Shown: positions 26,692 to 35,170 of the stretch, piece by piece
Layout of the letters: every line of letters starts with the position of its first letter
How positions within the stretch are numbered: the first letter of the stretch is position 1
Assembly: GCA_963708905.1 (NCBI GenBank)
Contig: CAVPUV010000027.1
Span: 62,001-126,000 of the forward strand
Source: SHZL01 sp963708905
GTDB taxonomy: Bacteria > Pseudomonadota > Gammaproteobacteria > Xanthomonadales > SZUA-36
Reading direction: 5' to 3'
DNA: 64,000 nucleotides
Translations under genes and position numbers: made by a program
Notes under the pieces: model-generated
Databases searched by the model: none
Seen by the model: the letters and a program-made list of their open reading frames with translations, nothing else
What the model was told of the DNA's origin: nothing

Positions 26692-28584
26692 ATGGGCCTG
26701 AAGAACGGACAAGCCTCAGGGAAAAGTGGATTGCTGGCTGCAGCCACCCCGCTGGCCATGCTCACCTGCGTGACGATCTTGGCTTTTGCCAATGCCTGGC
26801 CGGACAACCTGGTGCTCGACGACAAAGCGTTCGCCGGGCCCGCACGCGTACCAGAACTCGATAGTTTGCATTACATCTTTACCCACGAAGTATGGGCCAC
26901 GGTGGGTACTCAAAGCGGCCTCTACAGACCGCTTTTGCTGCTACAGCTTTCCCTCGAAACCAGGGTAATCGGGGATTGGCTGGCAAGCTACCACCTGAGC
27001 AACATTTTTCAACATCTGCTGGTGACACTACTGTTATACGGGTTTCTCCGTTTCCTGTTGCGCAGGACCGGCAACCCGCATTCTTCGTCAGACCTCTGTG
27101 CCTTGCTGGCCGCGTCGGTTTTCGCGGTGCATCCCATTCACACCGAGGTGGTCAATTCGGTGTTCAACCGATCTGACATGATGGTGGCCCTGTTTGGCCT
27201 GGGCGGATTGTGGTGGCTGCTCCATCACATGGACAGGCACGCGGCTTGGGCCTGGTTTGGATTGGCCGTCACGTATTTCCTGGGCATGCTTTCGAAGGAA
27301 AGTGCCGTCGTGATTCCGGGTCTGGCTGTTGCCTTCATCCTGGTGCTTACGCCGGGTATATTGGTCAGCAGAATACGTAAATGCCTACCTGTGTTGTGGA
27401 TGATTCTCCCGCTCGCGCTTTACCTGATCCTGCGAGCCAATGCACTGTTCCCGCCCGAGTTGGCAAACTCGACCCAAGTTATCGAGGGTGCAGAGTTACC
27501 TGCGATGCGCGACACAGTTGTGCGCGGTGACGTGACCGCACCCACTGCCGAGAGTACAGAATTGCTGACAATGCTCGATAAAGTGAAGCTTCCGGGCGCC
27601 AAAACCGTTCTAAAGGTCTCAGGGGTTTTTGCAGAGGCGTTAAAAGTCACGGTCTGGCCCTACCCGCTCCATCTTAGCTATGCAACGCCTTCGATGCCCA
27701 AGTTGCTGGGCTATGGCGCGCTCAACCTCATGTTGCTCATTGCCGTGTTCGTTCAATTCAGACGCAAGCGCTATGGCCTGGCTACCGGATTGGTTTTTTT
27801 CTACTTGGCCATGCTGCCGGCCAGCCGTATCCTTGGCATGGGGGAGTCGGGGCCCCATTTCGCGGAACGTTATGCCTACTTCCCATCCATCGGACTGGCC
27901 ATACTGTTGGCCTTCGCCCTCAGCACATTGGCGCAACGCTTCACACCGCGCATCCTGGCAAATGTTGCAGTGCCCATTGTGCTGGTATTGGCTGCACTGA
28001 CCTTGGACAGGAATATGGACTGGCGGAGCGAAGTCTCCCTGTTCGAGACTGAATATCAGCACGGCAACCGCGGGAACGATACCCTACGGTGGGTTGCAGC
28101 GGCCTACCTCAACGCGCGGAATTTTGCGTGGGTTGTGCAGATGTGTGATGACAACCTGGACCAGCAGGAACAATACGGCGACTCCTCTTTTGTGCAGTCC
28201 TGCGCTACCGCGTATGAGCAACAGCACCGGTATGAAGAAGCGGAACGCGCCCATTTTTACGCCATCGCGCATGAAAAAACCCGTGCCGCTGCCAGCATGT
28301 CCCTCGCGCGCTTCTACGTCCGGCATGCGCGCCCGCAGGATGCGGAAAAACAGTTCATTGCGGCTATTGAGTGGTCCGATGACCCGGCGGACAAGGCGTT
28401 AAACACGGCGGAGATGATCATTGATCTCAACCCCAACAGCCGTGAGCAAGGAATCCTCGCCAGGGGGTACATCGAAGAGGCGCTTCACCTTCGTCCCGGA
28501 TGGGCCAAGGCGGAAATGATGCTGCAGGCAGTGGAGAAGGCACTGAACGCCTCCCGGGCACCTTTCCCGCCTGCCAAGGGGTAA
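26692..28584 (+). CDS. TMTC-like multi-pass membrane protein with TPRs
   Basis: 630 residues. About ten hydrophobic segments fill residues 15-440, followed by a soluble TPR-like C-terminus (about 450-625). The loop pattern YRPLLLLQLS, then AVHPIHTEVVNSVFNRSDMM, matches the DUF1736/TMTC group of GT-C-fold proteins, whose eukaryotic members mannosylate cadherins; bacterial members are of unknown function. There is no clear ribosome binding site before the ATG. DUF2130 follows after 4 bp, which may mean co-transcription. Confidence 0.8.
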   Translation: MGLKNGQASGKSGLLAAATPLAMLTCVTILAFANAWPDNLVLDDKAFAGPARVPELDSLHYIFTHEVWATVGTQSGLYRPLLLLQLSLETRVIGDWLASYHLSNIFQHLLVTLLLYGFLRFLLRRTGNPHSSSDLCALLAASVFAVHPIHTEVVNSVFNRSDMMVALFGLGGLWWLLHHMDRHAAWAWFGLAVTYFLGMLSKESAVVIPGLAVAFILVLTPGILVSRIRKCLPVLWMILPLALYLILRANALFPPELANSTQVIEGAELPAMRDTVVRGDVTAPTAESTELLTMLDKVKLPGAKTVLKVSGVFAEALKVTVWPYPLHLSYATPSMPKLLGYGALNLMLLIAVFVQFRRKRYGLATGLVFFYLAMLPASRILGMGESGPHFAERYAYFPSIGLAILLAFALSTLAQRFTPRILANVAVPIVLVLAALTLDRNMDWRSEVSLFETEYQHGNRGNDTLRWVAAAYLNARNFAWVVQMCDDNLDQQEQYGDSSFVQSCATAYEQQHRYEEAERAHFYAIAHEKTRAAASMSLARFYVRHARPQDAEKQFIAAIEWSDDPADKALNTAEMIIDLNPNSREQGILARGYIEEALHLRPGWAKAEMMLQAVEKALNASRAPFPPAKG

Positions 28585-28588
28585 CACC

Positions 28589-29875
28589 ATGACCAGCTCC
28601 GAGATTACTATCAAGTGCCCCGAATGCGGCCACGAGTTCGATGTCAGCGACGTGCTCTACCACCAGGTCGAGCATGAACTGAAACTGGATTTCGAAGCGC
28701 GCCTGAAGGCAGAGCGCGACAAGTACCGCAGCCAGGCGGAAGCGCTCGAGCAGCAACGCGAGCAACTCGATAAAGCGCGCGCAGCGCAGGACGAGATCGT
28801 CAGCACAGCCATCCGGCAACAGCTGCAGCAGCAAACGCAAGCGCTGGAGAAAAAACTTTCCAGCGCCATCCGCGAGGAGCAATCCAGCCAGCTCCGAGCG
28901 CTGCAGGAAGAGCTCGCGCAAAAATCCGAACAGGTCAAGGCCTTGCACAAGGCGGAAGCGGACATCGAGCGGCTGAAACGCGAAAAGGACGAGGTGCAGG
29001 GCAAGGCCGAAGCCGACATGGAGCGGCTGCTCAACCAGAAGCTCAACGAAGAGCGTCACCGGATCAAGGAAAGCGAAGAAGAGCGCTCAGCGAAAATGCT
29101 GGCCGAAAGGGACCACCTCATCCGCCAGATGAAAGAACAGATGGACATCATGAAAAGGAAGGCCGAGCAGGGTTCCATGCAACTGCAGGGCGAAGTGCAG
29201 GAACTGATCATCGAGGACTGGTTGGAAGCGAACTACCCGCTCGACACCATCGAGGAAATCAGGAAAGGCGCGCGCGGCGGTGACTGCATCCAGACCATCA
29301 ATACCCGCTCGTTCACCAACGCCGGCAGGATCTACTACGAGAGCAAGCGCACCAAGGCCTTCCAGCCGGCGTGGATCGAGAAGTTCAAGATGGACATCCG
29401 CGACCGGGGCGCCGATATCGGTGTCTTGATCACCGAGGCCATGCCGCAGGACATGGAGCGTATGGGCTACCGCGAAGGCATCTGGGTCTGCAGCTTCACC
29501 GAGTTCAAAGGCTTGTCCAACGTGCTGCGCGAATCCCTCATCAGCATGCACCGGCTGATCTCGCAACAGGAAAATCGCGGCGACAAGATGTCCCTGGTCT
29601 ATGACTTTCTTACCAGCAATGAATTCCGCCTGCAGGTCGAGGCCATCGTCGAGGGTTTTACGCAGATGCAGACCGATCTCGAGGCCGAAAAGCGCGCCAT
29701 GACCAGCATCTGGAAAAAACGCGAAAAGCAGATTCAGAAAGTGCTGCTCAACACCAGTGACATGTACAGCTCGATCAAGGGCATCGCCGGCAACGCGCTG
29801 CCAGTGGTGCGGCAGCTGGAGTTGCCGGGCGCGGCCATCGAAGACCCGATGGATGAATCAGCGATGGACGATTGA
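28589..29875 (+). CDS. DUF2130 domain-containing protein
   Basis: 428 residues. An N-terminal zinc-ribbon-like CPECGHEFD (residues about 9-17) is followed by a long charged coiled coil (about 30-205) and then the DUF2130 domain with DWLEANYPLDTIEEIRKGA, SKRTKAFQPAWIEKFK and DIGVLITEAMP, which resembles a nuclease-like core. A second coiled-coil segment follows. The family is widespread in bacteria and its role is unknown; a link to DNA processing has only been guessed from the fold. Confidence 0.85.
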   Translation: MTSSEITIKCPECGHEFDVSDVLYHQVEHELKLDFEARLKAERDKYRSQAEALEQQREQLDKARAAQDEIVSTAIRQQLQQQTQALEKKLSSAIREEQSSQLRALQEELAQKSEQVKALHKAEADIERLKREKDEVQGKAEADMERLLNQKLNEERHRIKESEEERSAKMLAERDHLIRQMKEQMDIMKRKAEQGSMQLQGEVQELIIEDWLEANYPLDTIEEIRKGARGGDCIQTINTRSFTNAGRIYYESKRTKAFQPAWIEKFKMDIRDRGADIGVLITEAMPQDMERMGYREGIWVCSFTEFKGLSNVLRESLISMHRLISQQENRGDKMSLVYDFLTSNEFRLQVEAIVEGFTQMQTDLEAEKRAMTSIWKKREKQIQKVLLNTSDMYSSIKGIAGNALPVVRQLELPGAAIEDPMDESAMDD

Positions 29876-29890
29876 TGGGGCCCTGTTCGG

Positions 29891-30042
29891 CTAATTCTCT
29901 TTGCAGGTGCAGCCGTAGTCGTTGCACAGCCCACGGTGCCCTCTACGCACTTGCCATCGTTCGAGATCATCGTGACGCAGTCACTGGCCCCGGCACAGGC
30001 GCAGTTGCCACCATTACAGGTGTACCCCAGGCCGCAGCAGGG
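29891..30042 (-). pseudogene. Remnant of a small Cys-rich protein
   Basis: Read on the minus strand directly after the DUF3096 stop, the frame gives CCGLGYTCNGGNCACAGASD, then a stretch ending KCVEGTVGC. A +1 shift there gives NDYGCTCKEN and a stop at 29891-29893. The Cys spacing (CxxxxCxC, then CxxxxGC and CxC) looks like a disulfide-rich domain split by a frameshift, with no start codon. It could also be the tail of a longer lost gene. Confidence 0.4.
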
Positions 30043-30192
30043 CTACCTCAGGTTTACATCGCCGAACAACCCCAGCAAGCCGAAGACGATCAATTAGGCC
30101 GCGACGATATAGTTCAGCAGCCGGGGCACGATCAAAATCAGTACGCCTGCGATCAACGATATGAGGGGCCCCAGAGTCAAGTTGATATTCAT
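30043..30192 (-). pseudogene. DUF3096-type small membrane protein with an in-frame stop
   Basis: The minus strand encodes MNINLTLGPLISLIAGVLIL and continues to IVPRLLNYIVAA. A TAA follows at 30096-30094, and the frame then resumes LIVFGLLGLFGDVNLR to a TAG at 30043. Known DUF3096 proteins of about 50 residues have a Tyr between these two halves, so a single TAT/TAC to TAA change explains the break. The truncated product would hold only the first helix. Family assignment is from the characteristic sequence. Confidence 0.65.
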
Positions 30193-30236
30193 GACATTCT
30201 CGTTTGTGTGCAGAAAGCGCTTTTGGCCTTATTGTA

Positions 30237-33200
30237 TCAAGCGAAGCGCCGGAACCCGACCAGTCCAACACTCAGCAGCAGCAGAGCCAGGATCGCGATG
30301 CCATGCTGCCCCAGCGTCGGAATGCCTTCGAAAAACACCGTATTGGTAATCAGGCAGCTGTCACCACCCTGAGCTGCGCTGATTACGAGGTCAGTGCAAT
30401 CGTTGTCGACTTCCACTCCACTCGCAAACACCGTTTCAACGATCCAACAGTGCGTGCTCGGAAACTGCGGCGCCACCTGCACGGAAAACGTATCGGACCC
30501 CTCCCCCTCGAATACGTCGACCAGGCCGATCGGCTCATCGCAGTTCAATCTCAGTGAGTAGCGTGTGTCGACTCCCTCACCACCCGTGCCATCGATCACC
30601 CAGAGTTTTTCGATCTCGATATCCACCAAACCGGGTGTGTTGACGATGCTGCAGACGAACTGGCCGGAAGCGACGTCATCAAAGTGGCATCCTTCATTGT
30701 CATGCGAGACCAGTCCCTGGCCGGTGGCCGCAGACGCCGTGTAAGCCGGTGTATAACCTGGTACCAAGGTTTCGGTGACATCGCAATCCAGCTCACCCGC
30801 GTCGAAAGAGGTGACGACGAACTCGACGCCGCTGTTTTCGTTGATATCCTTGCTCTGCTCGATCGGCAAACCGGAGTTGCAACTGATCGTGACCTCGACA
30901 TCCATCGGGTTGCCGTCAGTGAAGTCCTTGATCACGCGGAACGTTGCACGACCCGGCGGATTATCCTGGATATTGGTGATCTCGCAGCTGCTACCCAACG
31001 GCACATCCACGCAATCCGCCTGGTTGGCCGTGTAGCCGTCCGGCACCGTTTCCGTCGCCGTGCAGGTCACGTCCGGGTCCGCGCCGGTGACTGTGAACAC
31101 CGCCGGCAGTGCCTCGGATGCGTCCAGCGGCGTGGTCGTCACCGTGCCTGAGGTACAGGTCAGGGCCACGGCCACGGTGTCAACGCTGTTCGGGCTGAAA
31201 TCCTTGTTGACCACGATCGTGTCGCCATTGATCGTGTTGGTAATCTCGCAGCTGCCGCCCAGCGACACATTTACGCAATCCGTTTGGTTGGCCTCGTATC
31301 CGGCCGGTACCGTCTCCGTCGCCGTGCAGGTTGCCCCCGGGCTCGCGCCGGTGACCGTAAACACCACCGGTAGCGCCTCGGATGCGTTCAGCGGCGTGGA
31401 CGTTACCGTGCCTGAAGTACAGGTCAGGGCCACCGGCACGGTCGCGACGCTGTTCGGACTGAAGTCCTTCTGAACCACAATCGTGTTGCTGTTGAGCGTG
31501 TTGGTGATCTCGCAGCTGCCGCCCAGTGCAACATCCACACAATCCAACTGGTTGCCCGTGTAGCCGGCCGGCACCGTTTCCGTTGCCGTACAGGTCGCCC
31601 CCGGGCTCGCGCCGGTCACCGTGAACACCGCCGGTGCTCCTTCCGCCGCGTTCAGCGGCGTGGTGGTCACCGTGCCTGAGGTGCAGGTCAGGGCCACCGG
31701 CACTGTCGCGACGCTGTTCGGACTGAAGTCCTTGTTGACCACGATCGTATTGTTGTTGAGCGTGTTGGTAATCGTGCAGGTGCCGCCCAGCGCGACATTC
31801 ACGCAATTCGACTGGTTCGCCGTGTAACCGGCCGGCACTGTCTCGGTCGCCGTACAGGTCGCCCCCGGACTCGCGCCATTCACCGTGAACACCGCCGGGA
31901 TCGCCTCGGACGCGTTCAGCGGCGTGGCGGTCACCGTACCGGAGGTACAGGTCAGGACCACTGGCACCGTTGTGATACTGTTCGGGGTGAAGTCCTTGTT
32001 GACCGTGATCGTGTTGCTGCTGAGCGTGTTGGTGATCGTGCAGCTGCCACCCAGCAGCACATTCACGCAATTCGACTGGTTCGCCGTGTAACCGCCCGAC
32101 ACCGTCTCGGTCGCCGTACAGGTCGCCCCCGGACTCGCGCCGGTCACTGTGAACACTGCTGGTATCGACTCGGAAGCGTTCAGCGGCGTGGTGGTCACCG
32201 TACCCGTGGTACAGGTCAGGGCCACCGGCACGGTCGCGACACTGTTCGGGGTGAAGTCCTTGTTGACCACGATGGTGTTGCTGTTGATCGTGTTGGTGAT
32301 CGTGCAACTGCCACCCAGCGCCACATTCACGCAATTCGCCTGGTTTGCCGTATAGCCGGCCGGCACCGTCTCGGTCGCCGTACAGGTCGCCCCCGGACTC
32401 GCGCCGGTCACTGTGAACACTGCTGGTATCGACTCGGAAGTGTTCAGCGGCGTGGTGGTCACCGTACCCGTGGTACAGGTCAGGGCCACCGGCACCGTCG
32501 CAATACTGTTCGGGCTGAAGTCCTTGTTGACCACGATCGTATTGTTGTTGAGCGTGTTGGTAATCGTGCAGCTGCCACCCAGCGCCACACCCACGCAGTT
32601 CGTCTGGTTCGCCGTGTAACCGGCCGGCACCGTCTCGGTCGCCGTACAGGTCGCCCCCGGGCTCGCGCCGGTCACCGTGAACACCGCCGGCGTCCCCTCG
32701 GCCGCGTTCAGCGGCGTGGTGGTCACCGTACCCGTGGTACAGGTCAGGGAAACCGGCACCGTCGCGACACTGTTCGGGATGAAGTCCTTGCTGACCGCGA
32801 TGGTGTTGCTGTTGAGGGTGTTGGTAATCGTGCAGGTGCCACCCAGCGCCACACCCACGCAATTCGCCTGGTTCGCCGTGTAACCGGCCGGCACCGTCTC
32901 CGTTGCCGTACAGGTCGCCCCCGGGCTCGCGCCGGTCACCGTGAACACCGCCGATAGTGCTTCTGATGCGTTCAGCGGCGTGGTCGTCACCGTGCCCGAA
33001 GTACAGCTCAGGGTCACCGGCACCGTTGCGGTACTGTTGGGAATGAAATCCTTGTTGACCACGATCGTCTCGCTGTTCAGCGTGTTGGTGATCGTGCAGC
33101 TGCCACCCAGCGCCACACCCACGCAATCCCCCTGGCTCGCCGTGTAGCCGGCCGGCACCGTCTCCGTTGCCGTACAGGTCGCCCCCGGGCTCGCGCCGGT

Positions 33201-34130
33201 CACCGTGAACACCGCCGGTAGTGCTTCTGATGCGTTCAGCGGCGTGGTCGTCACCGTGCCCGAAGTGCAGCTCAGGGCCACCGGCACCGTTGCGGTACTG
33301 TTGGGGATGAAATCCTTGTTGACCGTGATCGTAGCCGGCTCGGCGCAAGGGTCGGGGACAACAAATGTGGTGTTATCGGTCGTGACTGTCGAGCCGAACG
33401 CCAATGCCCTGCCGATCAAACTTGACGAATCTCCAAACGTAATACTGAGACCAGCGGCAGTGCCGCGAAAGATGTTGCCGGTGAAATTGGCGTTCGCGCC
33501 AATGGTTGTTGCGCCTTCAGGCACCCAGAATACGTCGTTCTCGCAGGCGCCGCCTGCCACGACAACATTCGAATTGGCTCCAGTGGTAATCTCTCCACCC
33601 GGCCTGAAGATGTAAACACCGGTACCGGTCAAGGTCACTGTCGTGCTTGCAGTTATGCTCATGGCGCCCGTGCTGGAATAGCAACCGGGAGGGAATTCTC
33701 CGGGCGTGCCGCCGCCGATGCTTATAGCGTTCAGAGCGACGGCAGCGCCGATCGGTGTACAGTCTTGAGAAATCAGATCGGCCCGGGCCGCATTCTGGTC
33801 CGTCCCGGTAACGGCAGGACAAGGCACAACCGTTGCGCCACCGATAAACGGAACGACCGCAGGTGCCGTGGTATAGCAAACATCACCATCGATGGTGGTT
33901 CCGGCCGTGGTATTGGTAAAGGTCGCGGAAACAATCGCATATGGGTTGGTCGATCCAAGGTTCGGCGCGGTCGCGGCCAATGCTGGAGAAGTCTGGATGA
34001 ACAAAAGCAAGACAACCGAAACCAGGCTGGCACAAACAAAGGAGCGCGGTCGGCATTGCCCGGGCCCGACTTCGACCATAGCTGGCGTAACGGGTTGAAA
34101 CTGTACAGCAGCACTCCTATGCGTCGTCAT
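30237..34130 (-). CDS. Secreted repeat protein: DUF3494 ice-binding-type domain, nine 88-aa repeats, IPTL-CTERM-like tail
   Basis: 1297 residues. A signal sequence occupies residues about 30-53 (LVSVVLLLFIQTSPALA). A DUF3494-like beta-helix domain spans 54-262 (NPYAIVSATFTNTT, GVYIFRPGGEITTGANSNV, GRALAFGSTVT). Nine near-identical 88-residue units run from 267 to about 1058, each with VNKDFxPNS, LTCTSGTVTTTPLNASE, FTVTGASPGATCTATETVPA and a closing SCTITNT; each has four Cys. Two diverged units follow, then GIPTLGQHGIAILALLLLSV and a basic end, which is an IPTL-CTERM-like sorting signal. Such units resemble SpaA/prealbumin-like stalk modules. It was likely exported and anchored or processed at the surface. 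No sorting enzyme is in the window. Confidence 0.85.
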   Translation of the reverse strand: MTTHRSAAVQFQPVTPAMVEVGPGQCRPRSFVCASLVSVVLLLFIQTSPALAATAPNLGSTNPYAIVSATFTNTTAGTTIDGDVCYTTAPAVVPFIGGATVVPCPAVTGTDQNAARADLISQDCTPIGAAVALNAISIGGGTPGEFPPGCYSSTGAMSITASTTVTLTGTGVYIFRPGGEITTGANSNVVVAGGACENDVFWVPEGATTIGANANFTGNIFRGTAAGLSITFGDSSSLIGRALAFGSTVTTDNTTFVVPDPCAEPATITVNKDFIPNSTATVPVALSCTSGTVTTTPLNASEALPAVFTVTGASPGATCTATETVPAGYTASQGDCVGVALGGSCTITNTLNSETIVVNKDFIPNSTATVPVTLSCTSGTVTTTPLNASEALSAVFTVTGASPGATCTATETVPAGYTANQANCVGVALGGTCTITNTLNSNTIAVSKDFIPNSVATVPVSLTCTTGTVTTTPLNAAEGTPAVFTVTGASPGATCTATETVPAGYTANQTNCVGVALGGSCTITNTLNNNTIVVNKDFSPNSIATVPVALTCTTGTVTTTPLNTSESIPAVFTVTGASPGATCTATETVPAGYTANQANCVNVALGGSCTITNTINSNTIVVNKDFTPNSVATVPVALTCTTGTVTTTPLNASESIPAVFTVTGASPGATCTATETVSGGYTANQSNCVNVLLGGSCTITNTLSSNTITVNKDFTPNSITTVPVVLTCTSGTVTATPLNASEAIPAVFTVNGASPGATCTATETVPAGYTANQSNCVNVALGGTCTITNTLNNNTIVVNKDFSPNSVATVPVALTCTSGTVTTTPLNAAEGAPAVFTVTGASPGATCTATETVPAGYTGNQLDCVDVALGGSCEITNTLNSNTIVVQKDFSPNSVATVPVALTCTSGTVTSTPLNASEALPVVFTVTGASPGATCTATETVPAGYEANQTDCVNVSLGGSCEITNTINGDTIVVNKDFSPNSVDTVAVALTCTSGTVTTTPLDASEALPAVFTVTGADPDVTCTATETVPDGYTANQADCVDVPLGSSCEITNIQDNPPGRATFRVIKDFTDGNPMDVEVTISCNSGLPIEQSKDINENSGVEFVVTSFDAGELDCDVTETLVPGYTPAYTASAATGQGLVSHDNEGCHFDDVASGQFVCSIVNTPGLVDIEIEKLWVIDGTGGEGVDTRYSLRLNCDEPIGLVDVFEGEGSDTFSVQVAPQFPSTHCWIVETVFASGVEVDNDCTDLVISAAQGGDSCLITNTVFFEGIPTLGQHGIAILALLLLSVGLVGFRRFA
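30957..33332 (-). repeat. Nine tandem 264-bp coding repeats
   Basis: The start of the conserved segment recurs every 264 bp (for example at 31621, 31885, 32149, 32413, 32677, 32941 and 33205). The units encode the 88-residue modules of the large secreted protein. High nucleotide identity between neighbours implies recent expansion or gene conversion, and copy number should vary between strains. Confidence 0.93.
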
Positions 34131-34536
34131 GAAAACACCCCGGCATTAAAATATGGTTGATGAGGGCGAACTCTGAAGCGCAAAATTCCCAAAAATTTCC
34201 GGCAGCCCTCTGTTCCAATATATTCACAGAGCCATCTCTGGTCTGTGCGCTAGCGTACAGTTCGCCTGGTCAGATCGGATGAACCGGAAAGTCCCGCCGT
34301 TGCCATCCACTCCGGGGTTGCCGAATCGGATTCTCGCCGGGGAATTTTTGCAACACAGCCGGCCACCTTTTCTACGATGCCATGGCATTCGCTGGATGTG
34401 CGGTAGAATCAGTGAACGCAGGCCCGCCCCGAAGCAGGACGTGCCAACGGTGGGGTGCAAGCAGGATACATCGGAAAAGGGGCCGGATACAGTAATAGCC
34501 GGGAAATCAAATTGTATCCGGCCCCATTTTCATTCG
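34131..34536. other. Intergenic region with a hairpin at 34479-34525
   Basis: No convincing gene was found in these 406 bp. At 34479-34491 GGGGCCGGATACA is mirrored by TGTATCCGGCCCC at 34513-34525 with a 21-nt loop, followed by a T-rich stretch, so it may end transcription or be a small palindromic element. The promoter of the large repeat protein should lie near 34131-34250. Confidence 0.55.
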
Positions 34537-34959
34537 CTATGGGACAAAAATGGGCGGCTCGCACTCATCTTCCACAAGCACGCCCAAGTCCTCCACCATC
34601 ACCTCGAGCAAGTCCATTTTGTCCTGCAACAATTCCAGCTGAGTCTTGGTCTGGACCTGCAGCGTAATTTGGACTAACGACAGTGGCAGCTTTATAGGGG
34701 GCAGCCCGGCCGATGCTTGGATAACGCTGCATCCCGAGATAGACCCCCCGCACGCGACGACCGTCCCATCCGGGAAGATGCAGGCGTAGTAGCCGCTTTC
34801 ATTGGGGGGTGAATAGGTCCCTCCGTTTTCAAAGCAATAGCCCTCAATTTGGCTTGGAGAGTTGGAGCCAGACGGTAGCGGTGGAGCAGCCTGGGATACG
34901 GATATGGTCAATAGCAGGAAAATCGTAAACAGACTTACGACGACGGATTTCAATTTCAT
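34537..34959 (-). CDS. Small secreted protein of unknown function
   Basis: 140 residues with a signal peptide (about 1-24, ending SVSQA). The mature N-terminal part has four Cys (GYCFENGGTYSPP, YYACIFPDGTVVACGGSISG). A C-terminal amphipathic helix, about 100-130, is of coiled-coil type (LELLQDKMDLLEVMVEDLGV). The family is not recognised. It sits in a run of minus-strand secreted proteins. Confidence 0.65.
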   Translation of the reverse strand: MKLKSVVVSLFTIFLLLTISVSQAAPPLPSGSNSPSQIEGYCFENGGTYSPPNESGYYACIFPDGTVVACGGSISGCSVIQASAGLPPIKLPLSLVQITLQVQTKTQLELLQDKMDLLEVMVEDLGVLVEDECEPPIFVP

Positions 34960-35170
34960 GGAGACTCTCCTTGAGAATTCGAGTTTGTACGATCAACTCT
35001 GTGGATGACCCGCATGTTGGTACAGCCCGGTTGTTCCGCACATGCGAAATACCCCAAGGCAGCCGGCGGCCCGGCAGGTATTCGAGCCGCCATTATCCGG
35101 CGTTCAACTGACTATCTGCGCCGACCGTCGCTGATGGGCCGAATGGGAGACAGGGCGAATCATGGGGTGC

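Noticed and set aside
30957..33332. CRISPR-like direct repeats
   Set aside because: The period is 264 bp, there are no variable spacers, and the units are in frame within one protein.
31180..33348. 722-codon open frame overlapping the repeat protein on the same strand
   Set aside because: It exists because the 264-bp unit has no stop in that frame. Its composition (Gly/Arg/His-rich) is that of a shifted copy, and the true frame has a signal peptide and known motifs.
31621..33615. Series of nearly identical 68-codon plus-strand frames every 264 bp
   Set aside because: They are antisense shadows of the nine coding repeats with no start signals.
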